Shown in pieces: positions 43,491 to 50,796 of a stretch of DNA of 53,912 nt (its first letter is position 1; every line of letters starts with the position of its first letter). Both the position numbers and the translations under genes were made by a program. Under the pieces are notes generated by a model that was not told the origin of the DNA, made no database searches, and was given only the letters and a program-made list of their open reading frames with translations. The stretch spans positions 1-53,912 of the forward strand of contig JBJECE010000017.1 in assembly GCA_051870755.1 (NCBI GenBank). The letters run 5' to 3'. This stretch comes from W0P28-013 sp051870755 (GTDB lineage: Bacteria > Bacteroidota > Bacteroidia > Bacteroidales > Paludibacteraceae).

Positions 43491-44948
43491 ATGAGCGCTA
43501 TCAACTTACAACAAAATCTGAAACTGCAACAAAAACTGTCGCCGCAACAAATACAGGTCATCAAAATGCTGGAATATCCCACTGTGGAATTGGAAGAACG
43601 CATCCGCGAAGAGTTGGAAGCCAATCCCGCGTTGGACGAAGGCAAAGCCGAAACACCCGAAAACGACGACAACGAATTTGACAACACCAACGACGACAAT
43701 GCCGGCAACGACGATTTCGACCTGACCGAATACGCTGCCGACGACGACATACCCGACTACAAACTGCAAACACACAACCACTCGGCCGACGACAAAGAGA
43801 CTGCCATGCCGCTGTCGGCGCAACAATCGTTCCACGAACACCTGACCGACCAACTCGGGCTGATGCGCCTCGACCGACGCATACTCGGGCTCGCCACCTA
43901 CATCGTGGGCAACATCGACGACGACGGCTACCTGCGCCGCGACTTGGAATCGATGGCCGACGACCTCGCCTTTCAGTTCGGAGTCAATGCCTCAGACGAC
44001 GACATGCGCATCGCACTCGAAGCCGTGCAACACCTCGACCCTGCCGGCATCGCCGCACGCAACCTGCAAGAGTGCCTGCTGCTGCAACTGAAACGCCGCC
44101 CGCAAACCACCGACACGGCACGCGCCATCACCATCGTCGAAAAATACTTCGACCAATTCTCGAAAAAACAGTACGAAACATTGGCCAAGCGGCTCAACAT
44201 CACCGACGACGACATGAAAAACGTCGTGGCCGAAATACGCCGCCTCAACCCAAAACCCGGCAACGCCTACGCCACAGCCGCCGAACTGATGCAGGCGCAA
44301 ATCACACCCGACTTCATCGTCGAAAACGACAACGGACGACTACTCGTGTCGCTCAACAACGTGAACGTACCCGACCTGCGCGTCAGCAAAGAATACACCG
44401 ACATGGTGAACGAATACGTCGGCAACAAAGCCAACCAAACCCGACAAATGCACGACGCCATCACCTTTGCCAAACAAAAAATCGACGCCGCACGCTGGTT
44501 CATCGACGCACTGCAACAACGCAACATCACCCTGCTGAAAACGATGAACGCCATCGTCGAACACCAACGCGACTACTTCATCGACGGCGACGAAACCAAA
44601 CTGCGCCCCATGAAACTGAAAGACATAGCCGAACAAGTAGGCTACGACATATCGACCATATCGCGCGTGAGCAACAGCAAATATGTGCAAACAAACTTCG
44701 GCATTTTCCCACTGAAACACTTCTTCGTCGAAACCATGCAAACCAGCGACGGCGGCGAAACCTCCAACCGCGCCATCAAAACCATCATTGCCAACCTCGT
44801 GGCCGGCGAAGACCCGCGCAACCCCATCAACGACGACCAACTGACCGAATATCTGCAAAAAGCGGGCTACATCATCGCACGCCGCACCGTCGCCAAATAC
44901 CGCGAACAACTCGGCATACAAGTCGCACGGCTGCGCAAAGAACTTTAG
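43491..44948 (+). CDS. rpoN: RNA polymerase sigma-54 factor
   Basis: A 485-residue sigma factor. The Gln-rich N-terminal activator-binding region I is LKLQQKLSPQQIQVIKMLEY, followed by an acidic linker (about 55-90), the core-binding domain and the C-terminal RpoN box ARRTVAKYREQLGI (near residue 463) that reads the -24 element. It needs bacterial enhancer-binding proteins, none of which is in this window. The next gene starts four bases later. Confidence 0.96.
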   Translation: MSAINLQQNLKLQQKLSPQQIQVIKMLEYPTVELEERIREELEANPALDEGKAETPENDDNEFDNTNDDNAGNDDFDLTEYAADDDIPDYKLQTHNHSADDKETAMPLSAQQSFHEHLTDQLGLMRLDRRILGLATYIVGNIDDDGYLRRDLESMADDLAFQFGVNASDDDMRIALEAVQHLDPAGIAARNLQECLLLQLKRRPQTTDTARAITIVEKYFDQFSKKQYETLAKRLNITDDDMKNVVAEIRRLNPKPGNAYATAAELMQAQITPDFIVENDNGRLLVSLNNVNVPDLRVSKEYTDMVNEYVGNKANQTRQMHDAITFAKQKIDAARWFIDALQQRNITLLKTMNAIVEHQRDYFIDGDETKLRPMKLKDIAEQVGYDISTISRVSNSKYVQTNFGIFPLKHFFVETMQTSDGGETSNRAIKTIIANLVAGEDPRNPINDDQLTEYLQKAGYIIARRTVAKYREQLGIQVARLRKEL

Positions 44949-44952
44949 CACC

Positions 44953-45768
44953 ATGAGGCGTCACGCACTGACATACACACTATTATTCATGCCGCTGCTG
45001 CTCGTTGCGCAAACGGCCGCCGACACTGCCATCGTCGAACGCCTGCACAATACCTTTGCAGATAGGCAACCGGCTATTACCGACATCGCAAAAACGTTCG
45101 TCGGCACGCCCTACACGGCACACACACTCGACCACGACGATCACGAAACGCTCGTCATCGACCTCACACGCTTCGACTGCCAAACCTTCGTCGAAACCGT
45201 GCTGGCCTTGTGGCGCACCGACTGCGCCTCCATCGACACCTTGGCCGACGAACTGCGCAACATACGCTATCGCGACGGACAAATCGACGGATTCGCATCG
45301 CGGCTGCACTACCTCACCGAATGGATTCGCAACAACGAACAACACGGCATCGTGCGCGACATCACCGACTCGCTCGGCGGACAATCCACCGCCAAACAAA
45401 TCGACTTTATGACCACGCACAGCGACCGCTACCGCCAACTGCGCCACAACCCCGCCCTGACCGACACGCTGCGCCGCCACGAAACAGCCGCCACCCAAAA
45501 TCCCGTCGCCATCGTACCGAAACAGGCAGTGGCCGCCATCGACGACAAAATTCCCGAAGGCGCCATCATCGCCATTGCCACCGACATCGCCGGATTGGAC
45601 TATGCGCACATCGGTTTTGCCATCCGCATCGACGGGCGCACACACCTGCTGCACGCCTCGAGCAGCCGCCACTGCGTCTGCATCAGCACCGAGCCATTGG
45701 CCGACTATCTGCAAGCCGTCAGCCACTTCAGCGGCATCTCCATTGTCGTTCCCACAAAGGTAGAATAG
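44953..45768 (+). CDS. DUF1460 protein, predicted N-acetylmuramoyl-L-alanine amidase
   Basis: A 271-residue secreted protein with a signal peptide (about 1-20, LLFMPLLLVAQ). DUF1460 proteins have an NlpC/P60-like fold; the likely catalytic Cys is in LTRFDCQTFVETVLA and the His in LDYAHIGFAIRIDG. Structural work on Bacteroides homologues pointed to cell-wall amidase activity. It probably acts in the periplasm on recycled or foreign muropeptides. It is tightly linked to rpoN. Confidence 0.82.
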   Translation: MRRHALTYTLLFMPLLLVAQTAADTAIVERLHNTFADRQPAITDIAKTFVGTPYTAHTLDHDDHETLVIDLTRFDCQTFVETVLALWRTDCASIDTLADELRNIRYRDGQIDGFASRLHYLTEWIRNNEQHGIVRDITDSLGGQSTAKQIDFMTTHSDRYRQLRHNPALTDTLRRHETAATQNPVAIVPKQAVAAIDDKIPEGAIIAIATDIAGLDYAHIGFAIRIDGRTHLLHASSSRHCVCISTEPLADYLQAVSHFSGISIVVPTKVE

Positions 45769-45806
45769 CAAAAAATCGCCTTTTTTTCAAAAAAAACGTT
45801 ACTTGC

Positions 45807-45837
45807 TTGTTTTTTCAAAAAAAAGGTCGTAAATTTG
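45807..45837 (+). promoter_or_regulatory. Promoter of tonB
   Basis: TTG (45807-45809) and TAAATTTG (45830-45837) are 20 bases apart, and the ATG lies 43 bases downstream. The preceding bases are runs of T and A that could also end the DUF1460 transcript. Confidence 0.7.
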
Positions 45838-45880
45838 CCGTGTTAATTACACAACATTCAAAAACCGATTTTATAATACT

Positions 45881-46573
45881 ATGATAGACGTAAAAAAGAC
45901 TCCCAAAGCCAACCTTGAGGACAAGCGTTTGACCTATATTTTAATGGGGTTGGTGCTGTCGTTGGCCGTGTTTTATGTGGCGTTCGAATGGACAGACAAA
46001 GAGATAACCGTTTACGAACAAGCCATCGACGAAGAAGTATTTTTCGAAGAAGAGATGATTGAACAAACCGTTCAAGAGGAGCAAACCGCTCCGCCACCAC
46101 CACCTCCGGCACCCGACATCATCGAAGAAATACAGATTGTAGATGACGACGTCGAAACCGAAGATATTCAAATCAACACCGAAGACGACCAAAACCAAGT
46201 GCAAGAAGTGATACAGGCACCTGTAGCCGTCATCGAAGAAGACCCCGAAGAGAATGTCATATTCAAAGTGGTGGAAGAGAAACCCTCGTTCCCCGGCGGC
46301 GACAAAGCCTTGATGCAATTTTTGAGCGAAAACATCAAATACCCGATTATTGCACAAGAAAACGGCATACAAGGGCGTGTGTATGTGGAATTTACCGTTC
46401 GCAAAGACGGCACCATCGACGATGTGCAAGTAGTGCGCTCGGCCGACCCGAGTTTGGACAAAGAGGCCATTCGTCTTGTGAAATCGATGCCGAATTGGAA
46501 TCCCGGAAAACAGCGCGGCAAAGCCGTACACTGCAAATTCTACTTGCCTGTTGTATTCAAATTGCAAATGTAG
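45881..46573 (+). CDS. tonB: Energy transducer TonB
   Basis: A 230-residue protein with one N-terminal membrane helix (about 17-36), an acidic, Pro-containing periplasmic spacer (EEQTAPPPPPPAPDIIEEI) and a C-terminal TonB domain (KPSFPGGDKALMQFL to WNPGKQRGKAVHCKFYLPVVF). It passes proton-motive energy from ExbB/ExbD to outer-membrane TonB-dependent receptors. No exbBD or receptor genes are nearby. It forms a single-gene unit. Confidence 0.92.
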   Translation: MIDVKKTPKANLEDKRLTYILMGLVLSLAVFYVAFEWTDKEITVYEQAIDEEVFFEEEMIEQTVQEEQTAPPPPPPAPDIIEEIQIVDDDVETEDIQINTEDDQNQVQEVIQAPVAVIEEDPEENVIFKVVEEKPSFPGGDKALMQFLSENIKYPIIAQENGIQGRVYVEFTVRKDGTIDDVQVVRSADPSLDKEAIRLVKSMPNWNPGKQRGKAVHCKFYLPVVFKLQM

Positions 46574-46598
46574 TTTGGCAGCCGCCACACTGAAAAAC

Positions 46599-46630
46599 AA
46601 CTGCCTCGCACACAAAGCGGGGCAGTTTCT
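46599..46630 (+). terminator. Terminator of tonB
   Basis: AACTGCCTCGC pairs with GCGGGGCAGTT (one T-G) around a seven-base loop, followed by a short TTCT tract. Confidence 0.7.
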
Positions 46631-46658
46631 GTGCAGAAACAATAAAAAAACCAAAAAT

Positions 46659-47657
46659 ATGGAACTATTAGAACAACTTAAACAACGCGCACACAACAAT
46701 CTGCGCCGCATCGTTTTGCCCGAAGGCGACGAACCGCGTACCCTCGAAGCCGCCGACCGTCTGTTGGCCGACCAATCGGCCGAACTGATTCTCATTGGCG
46801 ATGCCGAAAAAATCCATGCTATGGCTGCCGAAAAAGGTTTGACACACATCGGCAAAGCCACCATCGTCAATCCCGAAACAGACCCGAAAATGCCTGTTTA
46901 CGCCGATTTGCTGTACGAATTGCGCAAAAACAAAGGCATGAGCCACGAGGAGGCCGAGCAGAAAGCCAAAGACCCGCTCTATTTGGGCTGTCTGATGATC
47001 AAGAATGGCGATGCCGACGGCGAAGTGGCCGGTGCACGCGGCACCACAGCCGACACCATTCGGCCGGCCTTCCAAATCATCAAAACACAGCCCGGCGTCA
47101 GTGTGGTGTCCGGCGCATTCCTGATGCTGACACCCGCCACACAACTCGGTGAAAACGGCCTGCTGGTATTTGCCGACTGCGCCGTCAATCCATGCCCCAC
47201 CGCACCCGAATTGGCACAAATAGCCATATCGACCGCCGAAACGGCACGCGTGCTTGGTGGTTACGAACCGCGTGTAGCCATGTTGAGTTTTTCGACCAAA
47301 GGCAGCGCCAAACACGAACTCATCGACAAAGTAACCGAAGCCACCCGTTTGATCAAAGAGAAAGCACCCGAGTTGCAAATAGACGGCGAACTGCAAGCCG
47401 ATGCCGCACTCGTACCCGAAGTGGGCGCCCACAAAGCCCCGGGCAGCACCGTGGCCGGCAAAGCCAACGTACTCGTATTCCCCGACCTGCAAGCCGGCAA
47501 CATCGGCTACAAATTGGTGGAACGTTTCTCGGGCGCACAAGCCATCGGCCCCATTCTGCAAGGCATAGCCGCGCCGGTGAACGACCTGAGCCGCGGATGC
47601 AAAGTCGATGACATCGTGAAAATGGTCATCATCACAGCCAACCAAGCGATAAAATAA
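46659..47657 (+). CDS. pta: Phosphate acetyltransferase
   Basis: A 332-residue enzyme that interconverts acetyl-CoA and acetyl phosphate. Motifs include RIVLPEGDEPRTLEAAD, GARGTTADTIRPAFQII, MLSFSTKGSAKHE and the C-terminal NVLVFPDLQAGNIGYK. It is the short type without the DRTGG regulatory half. The start at 46659 is chosen over an upstream frame that passes the tonB terminator. It sits 33 bases before ackA, its pathway partner. Confidence 0.96.
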   Translation: MELLEQLKQRAHNNLRRIVLPEGDEPRTLEAADRLLADQSAELILIGDAEKIHAMAAEKGLTHIGKATIVNPETDPKMPVYADLLYELRKNKGMSHEEAEQKAKDPLYLGCLMIKNGDADGEVAGARGTTADTIRPAFQIIKTQPGVSVVSGAFLMLTPATQLGENGLLVFADCAVNPCPTAPELAQIAISTAETARVLGGYEPRVAMLSFSTKGSAKHELIDKVTEATRLIKEKAPELQIDGELQADAALVPEVGAHKAPGSTVAGKANVLVFPDLQAGNIGYKLVERFSGAQAIGPILQGIAAPVNDLSRGCKVDDIVKMVIITANQAIK

Positions 47658-47690
47658 GTCGAAAAGTTTAAGGTCTAAAAGTTAGCACGC

Positions 47691-48890
47691 ATGAAAATTT
47701 TAGTTTTGAACTGTGGCAGTTCGTCCATCAAATACAAATTGTTCGACATGGACAAAAGTGCCGTGTTGGCACAAGGCGGCATCGAGAAAATCGGGTTGCC
47801 CGACTCGTTTCTGAAAATCACCTTGCCGAACGGCGAGAAGGTAATTTTGGAGAAATCCATTCCCGAACACACCGTCGGCATCGAATTTATTTTCGAACAA
47901 CTTGTCAGTGAAAAATACGGCTGCATCCAATCGTTGCAGGAGATCGACGCGGTAGGACACCGCGTGGTACACGGCGGCGAGCGTTTCAGCACTTCGGCCG
48001 TGATAACGCCCGACGTACTCGACGGCATCAAAGCCTGCGCCGAACTTGCGCCCCTGCACAATCCGGCCAACATCAAAGGCATCGACGCCATCAGCAAAAT
48101 ACTGCCCGATGCACCGCAAGTGGCCGTGTTCGACACCTCGTTTCACCAAACGATGCCCGCCTACGCCTACATGTATGCGTTGCCCTACGAATACTACGAG
48201 AAATACGGTGTGCGCCGCTACGGTTTCCACGGCACAAGCCACCGCTATGTATCGAAACGCGCCTGCGAATTCCTCGGTTTGGACTACAGCGCCACAAAAA
48301 TCATCACGGCACACATTGGCGGCGGCGGTTCCATCACGGCCATCCGAAACGGCCATTCCATCGACACCTCGATGGGCATGACACCCGTCGAAGGGCTGAT
48401 GATGGGTACACGATCGGGCGACGTTGACCTCGGCGCCATCGCCTACCTGATGGAAAAAGAGCAGTTCGACGCAGGCAAACTGTCGAACATGGTGAACAAA
48501 AAATCGGGCGTGATGGGCGTTTCGGGCATTTCGAGCGATATGCGCGACATCGAAAAAGCCATCGGCGAAGGCAACCCGCGCGCCAAACTCGCCATGGCCA
48601 TGTTCAACTACCGCATACTGAAATACATCGGCGCCTACGCGGCTGCGCTCAACGGTTTCGATGTGCTGGTATTCACCGGCGGTGTGGGCGAAAATCAGGC
48701 CGGCACGCGCCGTTATGTGTGCGAAGGATTGCGTTATCTCGGCGTCGAGATCGACACGCTGCTAAACGCCTCGTCGCGCGGCGAAGAGATCGAACTATCA
48801 ACCAAAACATCGAAAGTGCGCGTTGTGGTCATTCCCACCGACGAAGAGTTGATGATAGCCAACGACACCGCCACACTGATAAAACAATAA
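47691..48890 (+). CDS. ackA: Acetate kinase
   Basis: A 399-residue enzyme that turns acetyl phosphate and ADP into acetate and ATP. Visible family motifs are VLNCGSSSIKYKLFD at the start, FDTSFHQTMP, RRYGFHGTSHRYVS, HIGGGGSITAI and TGGVGENQAG. With pta it gives substrate-level ATP during acetate fermentation. Length is standard. Confidence 0.97.
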   Translation: MKILVLNCGSSSIKYKLFDMDKSAVLAQGGIEKIGLPDSFLKITLPNGEKVILEKSIPEHTVGIEFIFEQLVSEKYGCIQSLQEIDAVGHRVVHGGERFSTSAVITPDVLDGIKACAELAPLHNPANIKGIDAISKILPDAPQVAVFDTSFHQTMPAYAYMYALPYEYYEKYGVRRYGFHGTSHRYVSKRACEFLGLDYSATKIITAHIGGGGSITAIRNGHSIDTSMGMTPVEGLMMGTRSGDVDLGAIAYLMEKEQFDAGKLSNMVNKKSGVMGVSGISSDMRDIEKAIGEGNPRAKLAMAMFNYRILKYIGAYAAALNGFDVLVFTGGVGENQAGTRRYVCEGLRYLGVEIDTLLNASSRGEEIELSTKTSKVRVVVIPTDEELMIANDTATLIKQ

Positions 48891-48925
48891 CCCACAATAT
48901 TCAACACCAAAAAACTATCTGAACA

Positions 48926-50407
48926 ATGAGTTACAAAATGATGACGGCCGCAGAGGCCGCCTCGCTAATCAACGACGGCGACGTTGTCGGATTCAGCGGA
49001 TTCACGCCGGCCGGTGCCCCGAAAGTTGTGCCGAACGCCATAGCCGAACGCGCCGAAGCCGAACATGCTGCCGGACGCCCATTCAAAATCGGCATGTACA
49101 CCGGCGCCTCCACGGGCGATATGCTCGACGGCGCTTTGGCACGCGCCAACGCCGTGCTGTTCCGCACGCCGTACCAATCGAACAAAGACCTGCGCACACG
49201 CATCAATGCGCAAGATGCGCACTACTTCGACATGCACCTATCGCACGAAGCGCAAGAGTTGCGTTACGGATTTCTGCCGCGCCCGAAATTTGCCATTGTG
49301 GAAGCATGCGACCTGACCGACGACGGCGAAATCGTCCCGACATCGGGTGTAGGCATTCTGCCGACCATTTGCCGTTTGGCCGACCACATCATCGTGGAAC
49401 TGAACGAAACCACGCCCAAAGAGTTGCGTGGCATACACGACATCTACGAGCCGCAAGACCCGCCGATGCGTCAAGCCATTCCCGTTTACAGCGTCAGCGA
49501 CCGCTGCGGCGAACCATTCGTCAAAGTCGATCCGAAGAAAATCGTGGCCGTCGTCAAATCCGACATACCAAATGGTGGCGGCAAATTTGCCCCGATTGAC
49601 GAAGTTACGACCAAAATCGGCGAAAACGTGGCGCACTTCCTCGCCGCCGAAATCAAAGCCGGACGCATTCCGGCATCGTTCCTACCCATTCAGTCGGGCG
49701 TGGGCAACATTGCCAACGCTGTGCTGGCCTCGTTGGGCGAAAATCCCGACATTCCGCCATTCGAGATGTACACCGAAGTGATTCAAGACGCCGTCATCGG
49801 ACTGATGAAAGAAGGCCATGTGAAATTTGCCAGCGGCTGCTCGCTCACCGTGTCGCAACCGGTATTGGAAGACGTGTACCAAAACCTCGACTTTTTCAAA
49901 CAGCGCATCGTGCTGCGTCCGCAGGAGATTTCGAACAACCCCGAAGTGGCGCGCCGTTTGGGACTGATCACCATCAACACGGCACTCGAAGCCGACATTT
50001 TTGGCAACATCAACTCGACACACGTGCTGGGCACCAAGATGATGAACGGCATTGGCGGCTCGTGCGACTTCACGCGCAACGCCTACATCTCCATTTTCAC
50101 CACGCCATCGACAGCCAAGGACGGCAAGATTTCGGCCATTGTGCCGATGGTGTCGCACCTCGACCAGAGCGAACACTCGGTGAAAGTGCTGATTACCGAA
50201 TATGGCGTGGCCGACCTGCGCGGCAAATCGCCGATACAGCGTGCGCACTGCATCATCGACAACTGCGTGCATCCCGACTACCGCGACATGTTGCGCCACT
50301 ACATCGAGTCGGCACCAAAAGCGCACACGCCGATGAACATCTACACCTGTTTCGAGATGCACAAAGCCTTTGCCGAAACGGGCGACATGCACAACGCCAA
50401 ACTGTAA
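48926..50407 (+). CDS. Acetyl-CoA:succinate CoA-transferase (succinate CoA-transferase family)
   Basis: A 493-residue class I CoA-transferase. The CoA-binding GFSGFTPAGAPK is near the start and the catalytic Glu284 is in EMYTEVIQDA, and GGSCDFTRNAYISIF follows. Members of this family move CoA between acetyl-CoA and succinate, or hydrolyse acetyl-CoA. Placement after pta and ackA suggests a second route to acetate linked to succinate/propionate metabolism. Exact CoA donor and acceptor are not proven by sequence. Confidence 0.9.
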   Translation: MSYKMMTAAEAASLINDGDVVGFSGFTPAGAPKVVPNAIAERAEAEHAAGRPFKIGMYTGASTGDMLDGALARANAVLFRTPYQSNKDLRTRINAQDAHYFDMHLSHEAQELRYGFLPRPKFAIVEACDLTDDGEIVPTSGVGILPTICRLADHIIVELNETTPKELRGIHDIYEPQDPPMRQAIPVYSVSDRCGEPFVKVDPKKIVAVVKSDIPNGGGKFAPIDEVTTKIGENVAHFLAAEIKAGRIPASFLPIQSGVGNIANAVLASLGENPDIPPFEMYTEVIQDAVIGLMKEGHVKFASGCSLTVSQPVLEDVYQNLDFFKQRIVLRPQEISNNPEVARRLGLITINTALEADIFGNINSTHVLGTKMMNGIGGSCDFTRNAYISIFTTPSTAKDGKISAIVPMVSHLDQSEHSVKVLITEYGVADLRGKSPIQRAHCIIDNCVHPDYRDMLRHYIESAPKAHTPMNIYTCFEMHKAFAETGDMHNAKL

Positions 50408-50430
50408 CGCAACAGTCTGACGCACAACAC

Positions 50431-50468
50431 AAAAAGAGCAGTTCCCGCTGTGGAGGCTGCTCTTTTTT
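50431..50468 (+). terminator. Terminator of the acetate operon
   Basis: AAAAAGAGCAG pairs with CTGCTCTTTTT around a 15-base loop containing a smaller CC/GG pairing, ending in six T. Confidence 0.85.
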
Positions 50469-50481
50469 GTTTAAGGGTGTC

Positions 50482-50563
50482 AAAGTCGTTTAAGAGTTTA
50501 ATAGTTTAATAGTTTAAGGTTGTTTGCGTAGTTTGCGTAAATTTCGTAGTTTGCGTTGTTTAG
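50482..50563. repeat. Short tandem repeats (GTTTAATA and GTTTGCGTA units)
   Basis: About four copies of an AGTTTAATAG-like unit (50488-50520) are followed by about three copies of a GTTTGCGTA-like unit (50522-50556). They lie between the acetate operon and the variable surface gene. No coding potential is seen. Confidence 0.6.
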
Positions 50564-50635
50564 AACCCTTTGTCGCTGCGCGACATTTCCCTTAAAAAGG
50601 GCAAATCTTCGCGCGAATGTTGTTTTAGTGCGTAG

Positions 50636-50680
50636 TCTCCCCTTTTTAAGGGGAGTACGGCGCAGCCGGGTAGGGTTAAA
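50636..50680. repeat. 45-bp dispersed intergenic repeat, copy B
   Basis: Identical to 58-102, including the CCCCTTtttAAGGGG palindrome. A related shorter palindrome, CCCTTaaaaAGGG, lies at about 50589-50601. The two copies are about 50 kb apart in the same orientation. Confidence 0.75.
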
Positions 50681-50711
50681 TATAGTTTCAAAGTTTAATG
50701 GTTTAATAATT

Positions 50712-50792
50712 GTAGGGACGCGGCGCGCCACGTCCCTACTCTATGTTCTTGTGTCTATGTTCTGTAAGGGACGCGCCACGGTACGTCCCTAC
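50712..50792. repeat. Pair of REP-like palindromes
   Basis: GTAGGGACG...CGTCCCTAC (50712-50739) and GTAAGGGACG...CGTCCCTAC (50764-50792) are two related GC-rich inverted repeats separated by a spacer with a repeated CTATGTTCT. They lie just after the stop of the minus-strand surface gene and could also act as its transcript end. Confidence 0.65.
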
Positions 50793-50796
50793 AATG

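Noticed and set aside
45090..45105. ACGTTCGT sequence resembling half of an invertase site
   Set aside because: It lies inside the DUF1460 coding region and has no inverted partner nearby.
50408..50796. Possible template repeat or reverse transcriptase downstream of the variable gene
   Set aside because: No reading frame of suitable length and no sequence like the variable patches; only repeats and palindromes are present.
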